This document shows, piece by piece, positions 32,568 through 44,287 of a stretch of DNA of 64,000 bases. The notes beneath the pieces are model-generated. The model ran no database searches. It saw only the letters and a list, made by a program, of their open reading frames with translations, and had not been told where the DNA came from. Location: positions 930,001 to 994,000 of the forward strand of contig CATNEN010000014.1 in assembly GCA_950097015.1 (NCBI GenBank). Direction: 5' to 3'. Within the stretch, counting starts at the first letter, position 1. Each line of letters begins with the position of its first letter. The stretch comes from Macrostomum hystrix (lineage: Eukaryota > Platyhelminthes > Macrostomidae). The translations under genes and the position numbers were made by a program.

Positions 32568-33551
32568 AGTGTGCTCGGGTGAGCATACATGAGTGCGTGC
32601 GTACTGTAACCCTGGTTTCTAGCCCAGCTGATGCCTTACAGCTGGCTAAACTAAAGCACTAGAGGGTTAAGCATCTTGCTAAATGGTACGAGCTACAAAT
32701 GGTCTCAAAGCAGGCTAACAAACTGTACTCTTCATTGCAGGCATTCTCAAAGCAGGCTAACAAACTTTACTCTTCAAGCTATCAAAAATTTTCTTGCTAT
32801 GAACGCGCGAACTTTGGGACTGTGCAGTTGAGTTTAGGTTTTTTTTCGCAACGGAATGCACATACGCGTATATGCTCATGGTTGACAATCCCTTGAGTGC
32901 AAAATGCTTATTTGCCTTTTTTGTTTTCCTATTTCCATAAAGTCAAAGCCGTATAGACTATAGCCATAATACCTTGAGTCCTGCATCCAGCAACAGTGTT
33001 TTTTTACTAAGGAGATGGACTGAACATCCAATGCTCAAATATTTAATTTCAAATATTTTGGACCGAATCGATGGGCAACTGTGAGCTAGATAGAGATTTT
33101 TTTCTTTGCTAAAATTCAGTTTTTGAAGCAAGATTCTTACACTAAGATGTTAGACAACCACAAAACCTTTCAAACTGACGCTCTGTGACGCCGCGCGTGA
33201 ACTTGACAGCGTGCAAGTTAACAAGTAAAGAAAATGTTGCGATCTCGGCTATGGAATTTTATATCCATGTTTTTTACCTGACTTGAAAAGTGTTTTTAAG
33301 GGCAAGATACAGTTGAAATATAAAGTTCGCGTCCCGGTCTACCAAAGAGATTATAGCCGTGTAGATTTAAATTTCTTTTTTTAACGCAAATTTGTTTAAA
33401 AAAGGATGTCCCTTAAAATCGTTGCGTTTAAGAGGCTTGAAAACTCTCTTTAATCTTCTGACGAGAATGGAAAAATTAGACAGTGGTGACAATTAATTAC
33501 AATATGTGACGACAGAAATTTTTTTATCCAAGCTCACGAGAAACTTAAGAT
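32568..33551. other. Intergenic, no gene seen
   Basis: AT-rich; a 27-bp-like duplicate (CTCAAAGCAGGCTAACAAAC) occurs at 32703 and 32747. Otherwise featureless. Confidence 0.5.
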
Positions 33552-34610
33552 GGTGATCCCTGACCTGTCAGCAAAGCCAAATATAATGGCACTGATACTG
33601 ATGCTGATCCCTGACCTGTCAGCAAAGCCAAATATAATGGCACTGATACTGACGGTGATAATGACCTGTCAGCAAAGCCAAATATAATGGCACTGATACT
33701 GACGGTGATAATGACCTGTCAGCAAAGCCAAATATAATGGCACTGATACTGACGGTGATCCCTGACCTGTCAGCAAAGCCAAATATAATGGCACTGATAC
33801 TGACGGTGACAATTGACCTGTCAGCAAAGCCAAATATAATGGCACTGATACTGACGGTGATATAATTGACCTGTCAGCAAAGCCAAATATAATGGCACTG
33901 ATACTGACGGTGATCCCTGACCTGTCAGCAAAGCCAAATATAATGGCACTGATACGGACGGTGATCCCTGACCTGTCAGCAAAGTCAAATATGACGGCAC
34001 TGATACGGACGGTGATCCCTGACCTGTCAGCAAAGCCTAATATGACGGCACTGATACGGACGGTGATCCCTGACCTGTCAGCAAAGTCAAATATGACGGC
34101 ACTGATACGGACGGTGATCCCTGACCTGTCAGCAAAGCCTAATATGACGGCACTGATACTGACGGTGATAATTGAACTGTCAGCTAGCAAAGCCTAATAT
34201 GACGGCACTGATACTGACGGTGATAATTGAACTGTCAGCTAGCAAAGCCTAATATGACGGCACTGATACTGACGGTGATAATTGAACTGTCAGCTAGCAA
34301 AGCCAAATATGACGGCACTGATACTGACGGTGATAATTGAACTGTCAGCTAGCAAAGCCTAATATGACGGCACTGATACTGACGGTGATAATTGAACTGT
34401 CAGCTAGCAAAGCCTAATATGACGGCACTGATACTGACGGTGATAATTGAACTGTCAGCTAGCAAAGCCAAATATGACGGCACTGATACTGACGGTGATA
34501 ATTGAACTGTCAGCTAGCAAAGCCAAATATGACGGCACTGATACTGACGGTGATAATTGAACTGTCAGCTAGTATAGCAAAGCCAAATATGACGGCACTG
34601 ATACTTCAAG
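33552..34610. repeat. ~51-bp minisatellite, about 20 copies
   Basis: Core TGACCTGTCAGCAAAGCCAA followed by ATATAATGGCACTGATACTG; copies start at 33561, 33612, 33662 and so on. Later copies carry AACTGTCAGCTAGCAAAGCC. Intergenic. Long ORFs through it are repeat artefacts. Confidence 0.95.
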
Positions 34611-34792
34611 AGGTCACATTCATTTGGGGCGCAGCTGCGTAGAAAAATGTTTGGGGCTTGTACAATAATTACGCCCTTGAGGTACAGTGAAAGTGTACAC
34701 TGCCTGGCGATGAGAAAGTCACATGTTACCTGCGTTGAGGGAACTTATGCCTGCTTACGGCATCTGTGTGCGTGTGCTCAGGAGTCAGTGAA

Positions 34793-34906
34793 ATGGGCAG
34801 AATTGCCTCCTCGCTGGCTGCGGGTCTAGTGTCACCGATGTCAGCCAAGGTACTGCGCTCCTGCAGCCGTTTGCTGGTTGCCCGACTGATTACTCGACGA
34901 TATTAG
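34793..34906 (+). CDS. Possible small ORF with presequence-like content (37 aa)
   Basis: MGRIASSLAAGLVSPMSAK followed by VLRSCSRLLVARLITRRY and TAG. It is Arg/Ser/Ala/Leu-rich without acidic residues, like a mitochondrial targeting peptide. It could be a first exon (GTACTG follows the AAG codon), a remnant, or chance. It ends about 20 bp before MITE copy 2. Confidence 0.2.
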   Translation: MGRIASSLAAGLVSPMSAKVLRSCSRLLVARLITRRY

Positions 34907-34925
34907 ACATAGTAAATTCCACAAA

Positions 34926-35537
34926 TTGAGCAGTAGCAGCTGGGATGCACCATCCCATTGCCAGCAGCGCTCTTGTTGTTTTCACATAAATTTTTTTTGG
35001 CAGCGCCTGAATGCTAATAGCGTTGGGTGCATGGTGACTGATTGGTTGACAGACTAGGCAATGAGGAACTGTGGTTGAGCTGCTCATTGAAATTCATTTC
35101 AATGGAAGGCTTGATCATTGAAATTCGAGAAATTCGCGTCAGGGTGTCCAAAGTGTAGCATAGTTCCATGCCTATCATAGCTTTTGAAGCTCCATCAGTC
35201 CGTCTAGATAAAGGTAGGTGAACACCGAAGACGGATATAATGAAGACACATTTGGTGACATGCTGATAAATTTGAAGGCCCTGGCAAGGCCGCCTTGAGG
35301 TGCAGTGCTAATTCGTGTATCGGGGTGTATGCATAACACTAGCGCTTAAGGGAAAAATCCGACCTTCAGCCAGAACCATTGAATATCTCGATGGTCTGAA
35401 AGGCTTAATTCTTGTTTCAGAAGATGCGCAACAAACAGTTAGCCCGTGCTCATCAGTTTCGTGTGCTTGCGTTGCTCCGTTCGGGTGGAGCACAAAATGA
35501 TCATGAGGAAACCCCCCTTGGTAGTTGCAGTACTGTT
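34926..35537. mobile_element. MITE-like non-autonomous element, copy 2 (inverted)
   Basis: Inverted relative to the 1788-2429 copy. The right end CTTGGTAGTTGCAGTACTGTT (35517-35537, minus orientation of the terminal repeat) is clear; the left end GAGCAGTAGCAGCTG (about 34928) is degenerate. Shared internal blocks include TGACTGATTGGTTGACAGAC and CAGCGCCTGAATGC. Confidence 0.6.
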
Positions 35538-36389
35538 ATTTGTATATTTTATTCATACTTATTTTTGAAAAATATATAAATAGGAAAAAAATTTATAGTC
35601 ATTGATACATACGTATTTTTTTCTTTAAGAAAATTTACAGCCACAAAACACTTTTCTTTGCTTTACCTGTTTAAAGCTTGCTTTGATTTCCGTTTTGAGT
35701 TGCTTTTCAGTACGATATGAATTTCTAAGGAGGCTCTGCACCTTTACCGGTTAAGCTATGTCTTGCTGTAACCCTAACCCTGAAATTATTTCCTATCTCT
35801 ATTCATAAAAATACATATTTTTGTTTAGAAGTCGCACAAAAACTGAGTGTTATTCAAAATTTTCGTTATTAATATATTAATAGGGTATGTCAATCATCTT
35901 GTTGCGGACTTATAAAAACCAACTTCGTCCATATATTAGGGCATATGCATTTTGGCAATTGAGCATATTTTGTTAAATTCTTAACATGATTCGAATGCCA
36001 GTTTTTATGTAACTGATTAAAATAAAATAAATTTTCAAACAAACTTTCCTACTACCCTACTTGGCAACAGACGAGTTGACTTATTTTGTAGGCAAATAAA
36101 ATTCATGGACAGACAAATTAGTAGGCCAACTTATCCTTAAATGAAATGAGAAAAAATAGCCATCATGCCAGTGTCGTGATCTTGCCTGTGTGTGAGTGGA
36201 AGATTTGCATATTTTTTAGTTCTTTGACTATTTTGAATGGTTTTGTATAGGCTATACTTTTTGTTCTATCTGCAGTGACGCCCTGGCATGCACTAGAGAG
36301 AGCTTGCTTGCTAAATAACAAATTGTGAATATGAACAGTGAGTTAGCTAGATGAGTATAATACATAACACAATTAGCTCATAAATTTTA
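35538..36389. other. AT-rich intergenic, no gene seen
   Basis: Featureless A/T-rich sequence between two MITEs. Confidence 0.5.
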
Positions 36390-36857
36390 TTGGTAGTTGT
36401 TATTTGTCCAGTTAGCCGGACAAATAGCCGTTTGATTATTTGTCCGGTTAACCTGTTAACCATCCAAGGACTTAATTTCTTCCTTTTCAACAAGCAGGAG
36501 CAATGATCCTCCCAAAGACCACGCTTGCCCTGCTGAGAGCCATCTTGAGTCTTGACCTTGCAAAGACCAAACTATACCCATGAACTAAGTTAGTCCCTGA
36601 AACAACCAATTTTCTGGAAAAGGTTTTAATTTTTTTAATTAGCTGATAAGCGAAAATAATTTGAGACACAAACTTCAAATCTGAATGACTGTCCTTTTGC
36701 AGCTTGTTAATTATTTTATCTTACAAATGATAGAGGTTCTTGTGGTAGTGCTACAACCCCTTATAACTTAGTTAGGCCTATAAGTTATAACTCACTTAAC
36801 CGGACAAATAATCAAATGGCTATTTGTCCGGTTAACCGGACAAATAACAACTGCCAA
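36390..36857. mobile_element. Foldback MITE with ~62-bp terminal inverted repeats
   Basis: 468 bp. The left terminus TTGGTAGTTGTTATTTGTCC and the right terminus (inverse TTGGCAGTTGTTATTTGTCC) continue as inverted repeats for about 62 bp. Each arm contains a near-perfect internal palindrome (TTGTCCGGTTAACCGGACAA). The flanks carry the direct repeat TTTTA (36385-36389, 36858-36862), a 5-bp target-site duplication. No coding content. Confidence 0.75.
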
Positions 36858-39499
36858 TTTTATTTGATGGCCATGAGAACAAGCCTTTAAATGAGTAAAA
36901 TTTTTGAGTGAGTGACTAGAATAAATATTAAAATGCTATTTTAACCATTGTTTACATATGACAGACTAAAGTGGCAAAGACACAAAAGCACCTGATCAAT
37001 ATAAACTTGTGCATTGCATGTACATTTTTATACTATCTTTTATTTTGTGATGATAAAAGCCATGGCAGACAACTTCGTTTTAATTGTCCTTACGCCATTA
37101 TGGCAGACAAGTTTGTAGGGGGGCCTATGAAGTTTATTTTAAAGAACAAGCTAATAGTAGAGTTGATAAAATGGCAGCAGATGAAAAGACCAGTAACCTT
37201 TGACAGTATCTATTTTAAATTTAATGTTCATGGGTTTGACTATCAAACATATAGCTAACTTATTCTGCATAACTTTCTGTACACTTTCCTATACTTTTTT
37301 CAAGAAAACTTTCAGCATTTGTAGTATATGGGAAATCACCTATATAAAAGCTACCCCTCAAAGTGCAATATAAACAAAAATAATTTTTTAATGACATTTA
37401 ATCACAATAGTTTAATGTTGGCCTTCTTCTATCCATCAACACCACTCAGTTTTTATTCATATCATATATTGTGTCTTGTTGTAAGTATTAATAGATAAGC
37501 AAGTAACTGCTTTGACAAGAAGCTTTTACTCTGGTTGTAAAAAATGTATTTAATAATTTTCAGAAAAACTACAGAAAGCAATGCAAGGAATTATGCCAAA
37601 AACTAATTGGGATAAGTTAAATACATATATATCTATAAGACTATGTACTAGCTGATCATATCTAGCTAATGCCAATGAAAATATTGCTGGCAATTTGCTT
37701 TATGCCTTCATTATTGTGGCTCTTGTTGGAGCCTTTTAATATATATTTAAATTCAGTTATGTAAAGGCCTACTAATACTAGTGCTAATATTGATTGTTAC
37801 AGGGCTTACCATACCACTCTATCTTACTCTCTACTGGTAGCATATCACTTGGCACAAGTGGTCTCTATCTAAGGCTCTTTGAATACCAGTCTTCATTGGG
37901 CATTTTCCATGGATCAGAGGGCCAGAGCCTCAAACAACCAACTCAATACTTTAACACTCTTTTGACCTTTTTACTCAATTATAGCTTATTTGCTTTTTGC
38001 TGCATTGGCAAGTTGTCTTGTTGCACAGAAAGAGCAACTACTTATATACACAGAATATATTTTGTTAAAATGAGTAAATTTCACAGAATACTCAATATTT
38101 TACATATAAACAATATTATTGGTACCAATTCAATTTACAAAAAACATCCATACTACATGGGTAAATCTCACCAAGCAACATCGGAATTTGTCCTCTTAAA
38201 AAATTCTCGAAAACAACACATGTAATAGCTCTAAAATATTTATTTCCACCAACAGAATGTAGTTTGCATACTAAAAGCACAAAATATTAAAGTCTTATGC
38301 TTGAAAATTATTTTTTGTTTTTCTGGAGAAACGTACATCACGACTGTTACAAATAAATTATAAATCGTCCTTTTAGCAGATATTATCAATGGTATAACTA
38401 ATTTGCACTTAAAAAGACTAACTAAACCTTTTTGTTGCTAAAGTTTTTTCTGATTACTAGTTTTTTTGTTTTTCTCCTTGATCTATGGACTCAATATTTT
38501 TTAACGTTGGTAGTTCGCACAAGCTAATTATGGCTTACATCTTAATTATGGCTACTAAGATGAAAGCAGATATGCCAACTCAAAGCCGAACAGAAGTCTT
38601 TTAGCTTAATGAAATACATTTTACCTCTGTTAGATTACATAGATAAAATGTTTCGAGAGAATATTATTGTTTGTTCTATCTGCAGAAAAAGATAAAAATC
38701 GATTATTAAAAGAAAGTAACCATCCTAGATCCTATAGGCTATAGATGGAAGACTTTAGATTTTTCTGTTCTAAAGTGTAAAGCTGAAGCATAAGCTTTGC
38801 AAATGAATTATTGAAATTATTTTATAGAAATTATAATGGTATTGAACAGAAGCGGGACAGATCGTGATTAGAAAAATTATTAATTACATACAAAAATCGC
38901 AAAAGCAGCATTTATATCCGTAGAACAAATCAAAGGAACAAAGTTTTCAGTTCTCTAGAAATTGAGAGTATATTCAGAATATTGGGAATATTTAAAAGCA
39001 AACAAATAATGTCATTGTCTACTGATGATTACAAATAGAGAGAAGGGAAATGGACCTATAAACTAGTTCATGTTTGTGCTGAAGAAATCCACTATAAATG
39101 TGCTTTATGACATAAATCAAAATTGGACGTGTCTATCAATTAGACTGATATAAAAGTGATATAAAATCTACATACTGTACTAGGACATTCACTGAATGAT
39201 TATGCTCAATAGATTCATTTATTTGGATAAAATAAATGCACGAATATAAATTACTATGAAACCCAAAACAATTTACCTGTTTAAATAATATTTAAACAGG
39301 CAGCACCAGCTACGGAACGAGACTACACTCATTGCAGGGAAAGAACTACGGGAAAGCCCCCGAGGGAAAATATCGTAGACCTGGTGTAACCCATAAATAC
39401 AAATAGCAGTGCTCATGTGTGACAAGTCTATGACATCATTTTTTCAGTATCGAAATTGTTATTTAAAATCATGGTTATTCTACTAGACGCAAGAGACAG
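36858..39499. other. AT-rich intergenic, no gene seen
   Basis: Several 60-140 codon ORFs occur (for example at 36971 and 37794) but have A/T-biased codons and no family-like motifs. I treat them as chance. Confidence 0.45.
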
Positions 39500-42055
39500 T
39501 TAACTTTCTCGAACGACACAGGCAGGTGTGCAATAGAAACTCGAAGGCACTGGAGTTCCGGGCTCAATGCCGATACACACGCAGTGGTACCAACGCAAGC
39601 ATCCTTCGCACTCAATCCACGTGATGGTGCCGATTGGCTTTGAACAGTCGTCAGCCGCACACGAGTCACTCGCTTCAAAGCCACTTCGGCGGCCGCGACC
39701 AAGACCTCGACCACGACTTCGGCCACGACCTCGACCACGGAAACTGCCGCTACAAATGGAGCTTGATGACGGCTCTTGTGGCGGTCTAGGATTCCAATGT
39801 GCTGTGCAAGAGCTGGTCGCCGTCACATGAAACATTGAAAGATTAGACCCTTCTCATTGCGGCAAACGTGATGGGCCTTAGCGATTCCCAGCATCGGAGT
39901 CAGCTGCGTCAAAGAAAGAACAGTGCGGAACTCGTCTATCTGTGTCGGATCAATGAGGAAAAGCAGCACATTGATGGGTTTCCGTCCAGAAACAGCCGCC
40001 AGGACATCTTCCGGCTCCAACACGCTTCTACCGGTAGCCACCACCTCGTCACACCGCCGCTTAATAACTGCTCCAACGCCGTCTGCTGCACTTTTTCCAT
40101 GTCCGGCTTCTGTGTACAGCCATTGCCACTTGTCAATTCCACGCTTTCGCAGCAGCCGATCGATGATGAAAACCGAAAATCGATTGCGATACTGACTGCT
40201 TGGGGAGTCTGAAATGACAGTGACTCTTTCTAGGCAACCTGGTGTCAACGTTTCGAAGTGGTTGAGTACAGGCTGCAAATGAGCGGCGACGGCCTCAGCT
40301 GTCTTTCTCCTATCTGCAGAGAGTGTCGCAAAGCAGCGTGGTGGCTGGTTGTACATGTACGCGACTCCTTGGTGGATGGTCACCTCCTTATGGGATCCGA
40401 AGTGCGCCCCCTGTGAGATGTGCATTTTAGAATATTTAAATTAGCATTTTCAATGCTATTAATTATTCGTCTAGACTTGCCATCCAATGCATCTGCCTCA
40501 AAGCATTACCTCCTTTATGCCTCCAACATAATTGTAGACGCTGACCACAGGATTAAAGCGACCCTATCAATATCTACAATTCGCCACACGACCATGACGC
40601 TAAGCATTGAAATATTTCTCATTCACACCTGTATAACATGATTGCCCGCAGTGTTTGGCACCAGTCCGTTAATAAGCGGTAATGAGCGTTAATGAGCGTT
40701 AATAACTTAAACGAAACACCGTCATTCATTTCTATAAATAACGGAATATGTTTTTTGTGTTAGCGAAATTCTCTGTGAATGAGCTTAGCCAGGGTTCCCA
40801 TCTAAAGCCAATCAAAGACAGAGACTCGAAGCACATATTAATTTTTTTTCACCTGTACCTCCGAGCCGTGCTTGCCAAGGTAACTTTCAGAGAAATCGAT
40901 GTGAATGACTAGATGTCCAGGTTCCAAATTCGATTTCACGTGCCTGATAGCTCGAAACTGGTGCCGAATTCTCATGTTATGTTGACAGAAGTGCCAGAAG
41001 TCGTCTATAAACTTTGCAACAACGACAGCTCTCTCCTCCGTGACTCGCACTAATTCCATACCACAAAAGGCATCCGACTTCTGCAGCTTCCATGCGCGGT
41101 AGGTGATGCTCGGTCCTGTGGCACCAGCCTTGTTAATTGGCACTTTATCCCTGCACTTCACACACTTCTGCATTAGGCACTCTGAGTTATAGTCGGAGCA
41201 CAGGACACGCTTCAACAACGATAACTTGTTCGCTGCCGGCACCAACTTCTTGGCCCAGAGAGCTTTCACTAGAAGATCGAAGTTAGTGCACTCCATGCAG
41301 AGACACTGGTCACGATCAGAGAGCCGTGGACGCACAATGTGCCACGGGCGCCAGCGGTAGAAGGTCGCTCTGCTGACGTTGAGGTGCAGGTTCGGGTTCT
41401 CAGACAGAAACTTCGCGTATAGCCCTTGTATACTATCCAGCAAGTAGCGTTTCTGCTTCCTCTGCTTCCGCATTGTGCACGTGTCCTTTTTAGATGCCGA
41501 CGCTCGTGAGTTGTCATCGCGGCAGTAGAAGGCAGTTACAGTGCCGATTAGCGACGGCAGTCTCTTGCGTGCTCTATGTCGGTGCTGGTGCTTTTTCCTG
41601 TGCAGCGAAGCCTTCGCAGCAGATGGGACGGATGCAGATGCACTAGCAAAGCCAACAGTGCCAGAAGTAACAGCAGCCCGCTGTGATGTGCGTCGCCGAT
41701 AGTCAGCTTTTTGAAGGCAGCTCAGCTGCCGTTTTAACTTTTCTAATTCGCTCAATTTTGCAGCGGCAGCAGCTTTTCGGCGGCAGGCCTCTCGTTTTTT
41801 GGCAGCCTCAGACTTAGTCTTCGTCCTTTTCGTCCTCGTAGGTTCAGCGTGAGTCTGCCGTTTAAGGTCGTTTACCTGCAGCCTCCTAAGCGACTCCGCC
41901 TCTGCGTCCTCTCTTGAAAGCCCATGCTGCCTATGTAATTGGCACTTTGTTACTAGGAAGCACTGGCGACGATGGTAGCCGTCAGGATCTTCCTTCAATT
42001 TCTGGGATCTATAGGCCCTCATCTTTATACGACGCGTGGCTATTTTGCTTGGCAT
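39500..42055 (-). CDS. DDE-like transposase-derived protein with C-terminal PHD finger (688 aa, three exons)
   Basis: Minus-strand exons 42055-40853, 40410-39849 and 39801-39500. Intron 1 is phase 0 (GTACAG|GTGAAA...CTCACAG|GGGGCG); intron 2 is only 47 bp, phase 1 (AAGG|GTCTAATC...TTGCACAG|CACATTGG). Together they give one uninterrupted 2,067-nt frame. The basic N-terminus (RAYRSQKLKEDPDGY) is followed by Lys/Arg/Ala-rich sequence. A Cys cluster (CLCMECTNFDLL, CLMQKCVKC) precedes a core with three conserved acidic blocks: HIDFSESYLGKHGSEVQGAH, VISDSPSSQYRNRF and YTEAGHGKSAADGVGAVIKR. These resemble the D/D/E-type 'HGKGPADGVGG' proteins seen across invertebrate genomes (from memory; no named superfamily assigned). 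The C-terminus is a C4HC3 PHD finger (C..C-12-C..C....H..C-16-C..C), after an RG-rich linker. Likely a mobile-element protein or a domesticated derivative; terminal repeats not found. The start at 42055 is preferred over 42109 because the basic region begins there. Confidence 0.65.
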
Positions 42056-44287
42056 GCTCCTGCAACTCGTGCAAAGCATGCATGAAAAAAAGTTATTTTT
42101 TATTTGCAATTTTTTTCTACATTTTCTTGTCTTACAAACTTACAAGTCTAGCTACATCCATTCCTTATGAATATGTATGCTGACAATGAATGTAGCCACG
42201 CTGCATCATTTATTAGCAATGATAATAAAGTAATATTACAAGCTGAAGATAATTTAAAGATGTGTAGCTGTCCATGTTCATTTTTATATTCTCTTATAGC
42301 AATAAATTAAACTTGACTTTAAATTTCCATTCAATTCATAGACTAAAAGTATCACAATATAAGAAAAAAATATATTTTTGCAGCACACACAAAAAATGTA
42401 AGGTTTACTGCGTTACTGTGTACAAAAGTTTCATTATCTATATATCAGCTTTCAATTTGTTAAACAAATTCTCAATTATAAAGAGTCCTTGGTGCCATTA
42501 TATGATTTATTAAACAAAAAAACAACTATTTTGCTACAACCGGTGTCACTAAAAAAATACAGTTACGTTATTCAAAGAAAGAATGGCAAAGGATCACGGG
42601 CCTATGACATATTGGCATTTATAAATAGCAGAAAGGTCTTTATTTTCTTTGGATGTCTTGACGTGTGTGTTATTAAAGTCTGTTTTGTGCTCATAAAGCA
42701 GCACTCAATATATACATTAATTAGAAATTCTTGGCTTACATTATATGTGGTGTGACAATTTTTTTGTCAAAGACTCTCCAAGAGGTTGTGAAGCTGTAAA
42801 TAAAAACTATTGCGCATTTTAAAAAAATTCTCTTGTTTAATGCACTTTCAGATTGGTAATTTAGAAGAGCAATTTTCATTTAGCAATTTCGTATAAATGA
42901 CACCGATGACTAATAACAGTAGAACCAAGTAATTTAATTAATGTTTTATGGTAATCTGGTTTCTTCTCACATATTCCCGTATACATACTTTATCATTAGA
43001 CTCGTTATCATTACAAATTTCCTGCCTAAAGTCCAAAATCGTGGCTCGGACACGCGTCGCTTATTAATTTTTCTGTTGAATTTTCGCAAAATGTGTCACT
43101 AATATCGAGCAGATTAGGAAAAATTAAATGCTTTGACATTAAAAACATCAATTTAGATTTTTAACAGTAAAAATATACCCATTTGACATTTACTTGCCGT
43201 TACATCATAAGTACTGTTACATCTGCAACTTTGTTATAATCTTCGGAAATGCAATTTGAGATTTACCCACATGATTAATTAGTGAATTTGTTTTTATTAT
43301 AGTTATTACAAGCAAGAATTTCTTACTTTTATTGGAGTAATGAATGATGCATTTTAATTGTTTAATATGTTAAAAATTGGTTGTAAATTTTTTATTTAAT
43401 ATTTATTATAATATCAATTATACTATTAGTCTATTGTAAAAGTCACTGTGGACTTCAGTAGTGTAGCTAATCATGAGTCAAGTTAAGACTCAAATCACAA
43501 CAACAAGCTTAGGGTTCTCAAACAGACAAGCAAATATATGTATACATAGAAATAAAGGAGAAAATATACTTAAAGAAAACTGGATAGTACAATCCAACCA
43601 ATCAAATTTTATTGTCTTGAAAATAGAAGTAAAACATACACAATCAGCTTCATGTTTGGTTGCTAGGCAAATCCTTAACTTGGTGAGAGGGAGGCCTTTG
43701 AATAAAATACTTGCTCAGTATTGATGCTTGTCAGTTCGAAATGTTTCTGTGACTAGAATGTAATTTCCAGCCCTGTAGTTAGTCCAATGAATTTTAGCCT
43801 CTCAATCCTAGGAAATTTGCCCCTTTTATATTTAGGGATTTTTTCCTTGAAATTCCTTTGTTTCCAGGAAACCATAGTCCCTATTATGTACCAACCCAAA
43901 ATTGTGACCTTTAAACAAGTAGCCAGTGCTCCACAAGTGAAGTCGCCAATAGTGATATAAAGTAGTGTAATGTTCTTTAGTTTTCTGTTGATTTTTTTCA
44001 TAAAATAATGTTTAATGTCTTACATTGCATAAAAATATAAATGCTGAATACTCCCCTTAGTTATTGCAATTTCTGACTCCGAAATTCCAGGTTGAACACA
44101 TAGGCAGTTAGTTCCATTCACATTTAACAAGTCAGTGTGCATTATTTGCTTTCAGATCTAGAAGTCTGCTTCCTGGTTGCATTCAGAATTAAAATTCTGT
44201 ACCCAGGAACTCATAGCTGAGTCCTGACTGTTGCACTCGTAGTGGATCAGGCCAAATTGCTAATTGTCCCAACAACTCACAGTTAAG
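42056..44287. other. AT-rich intergenic, no gene seen
   Basis: Low-complexity A/T-rich sequence; the ORFs present (for example 43473-43724) show no recognisable content. The last few hundred bases should hold the CUEDC1 promoter. Confidence 0.45.

Noticed and set aside
36971-37258. 95-codon ORF
   Set aside because: A/T-biased, no motif, no splice context.
39475-39738. 87-codon ORF over the PHD region
   Set aside because: Alternative frame of the RG-linker and PHD finger.
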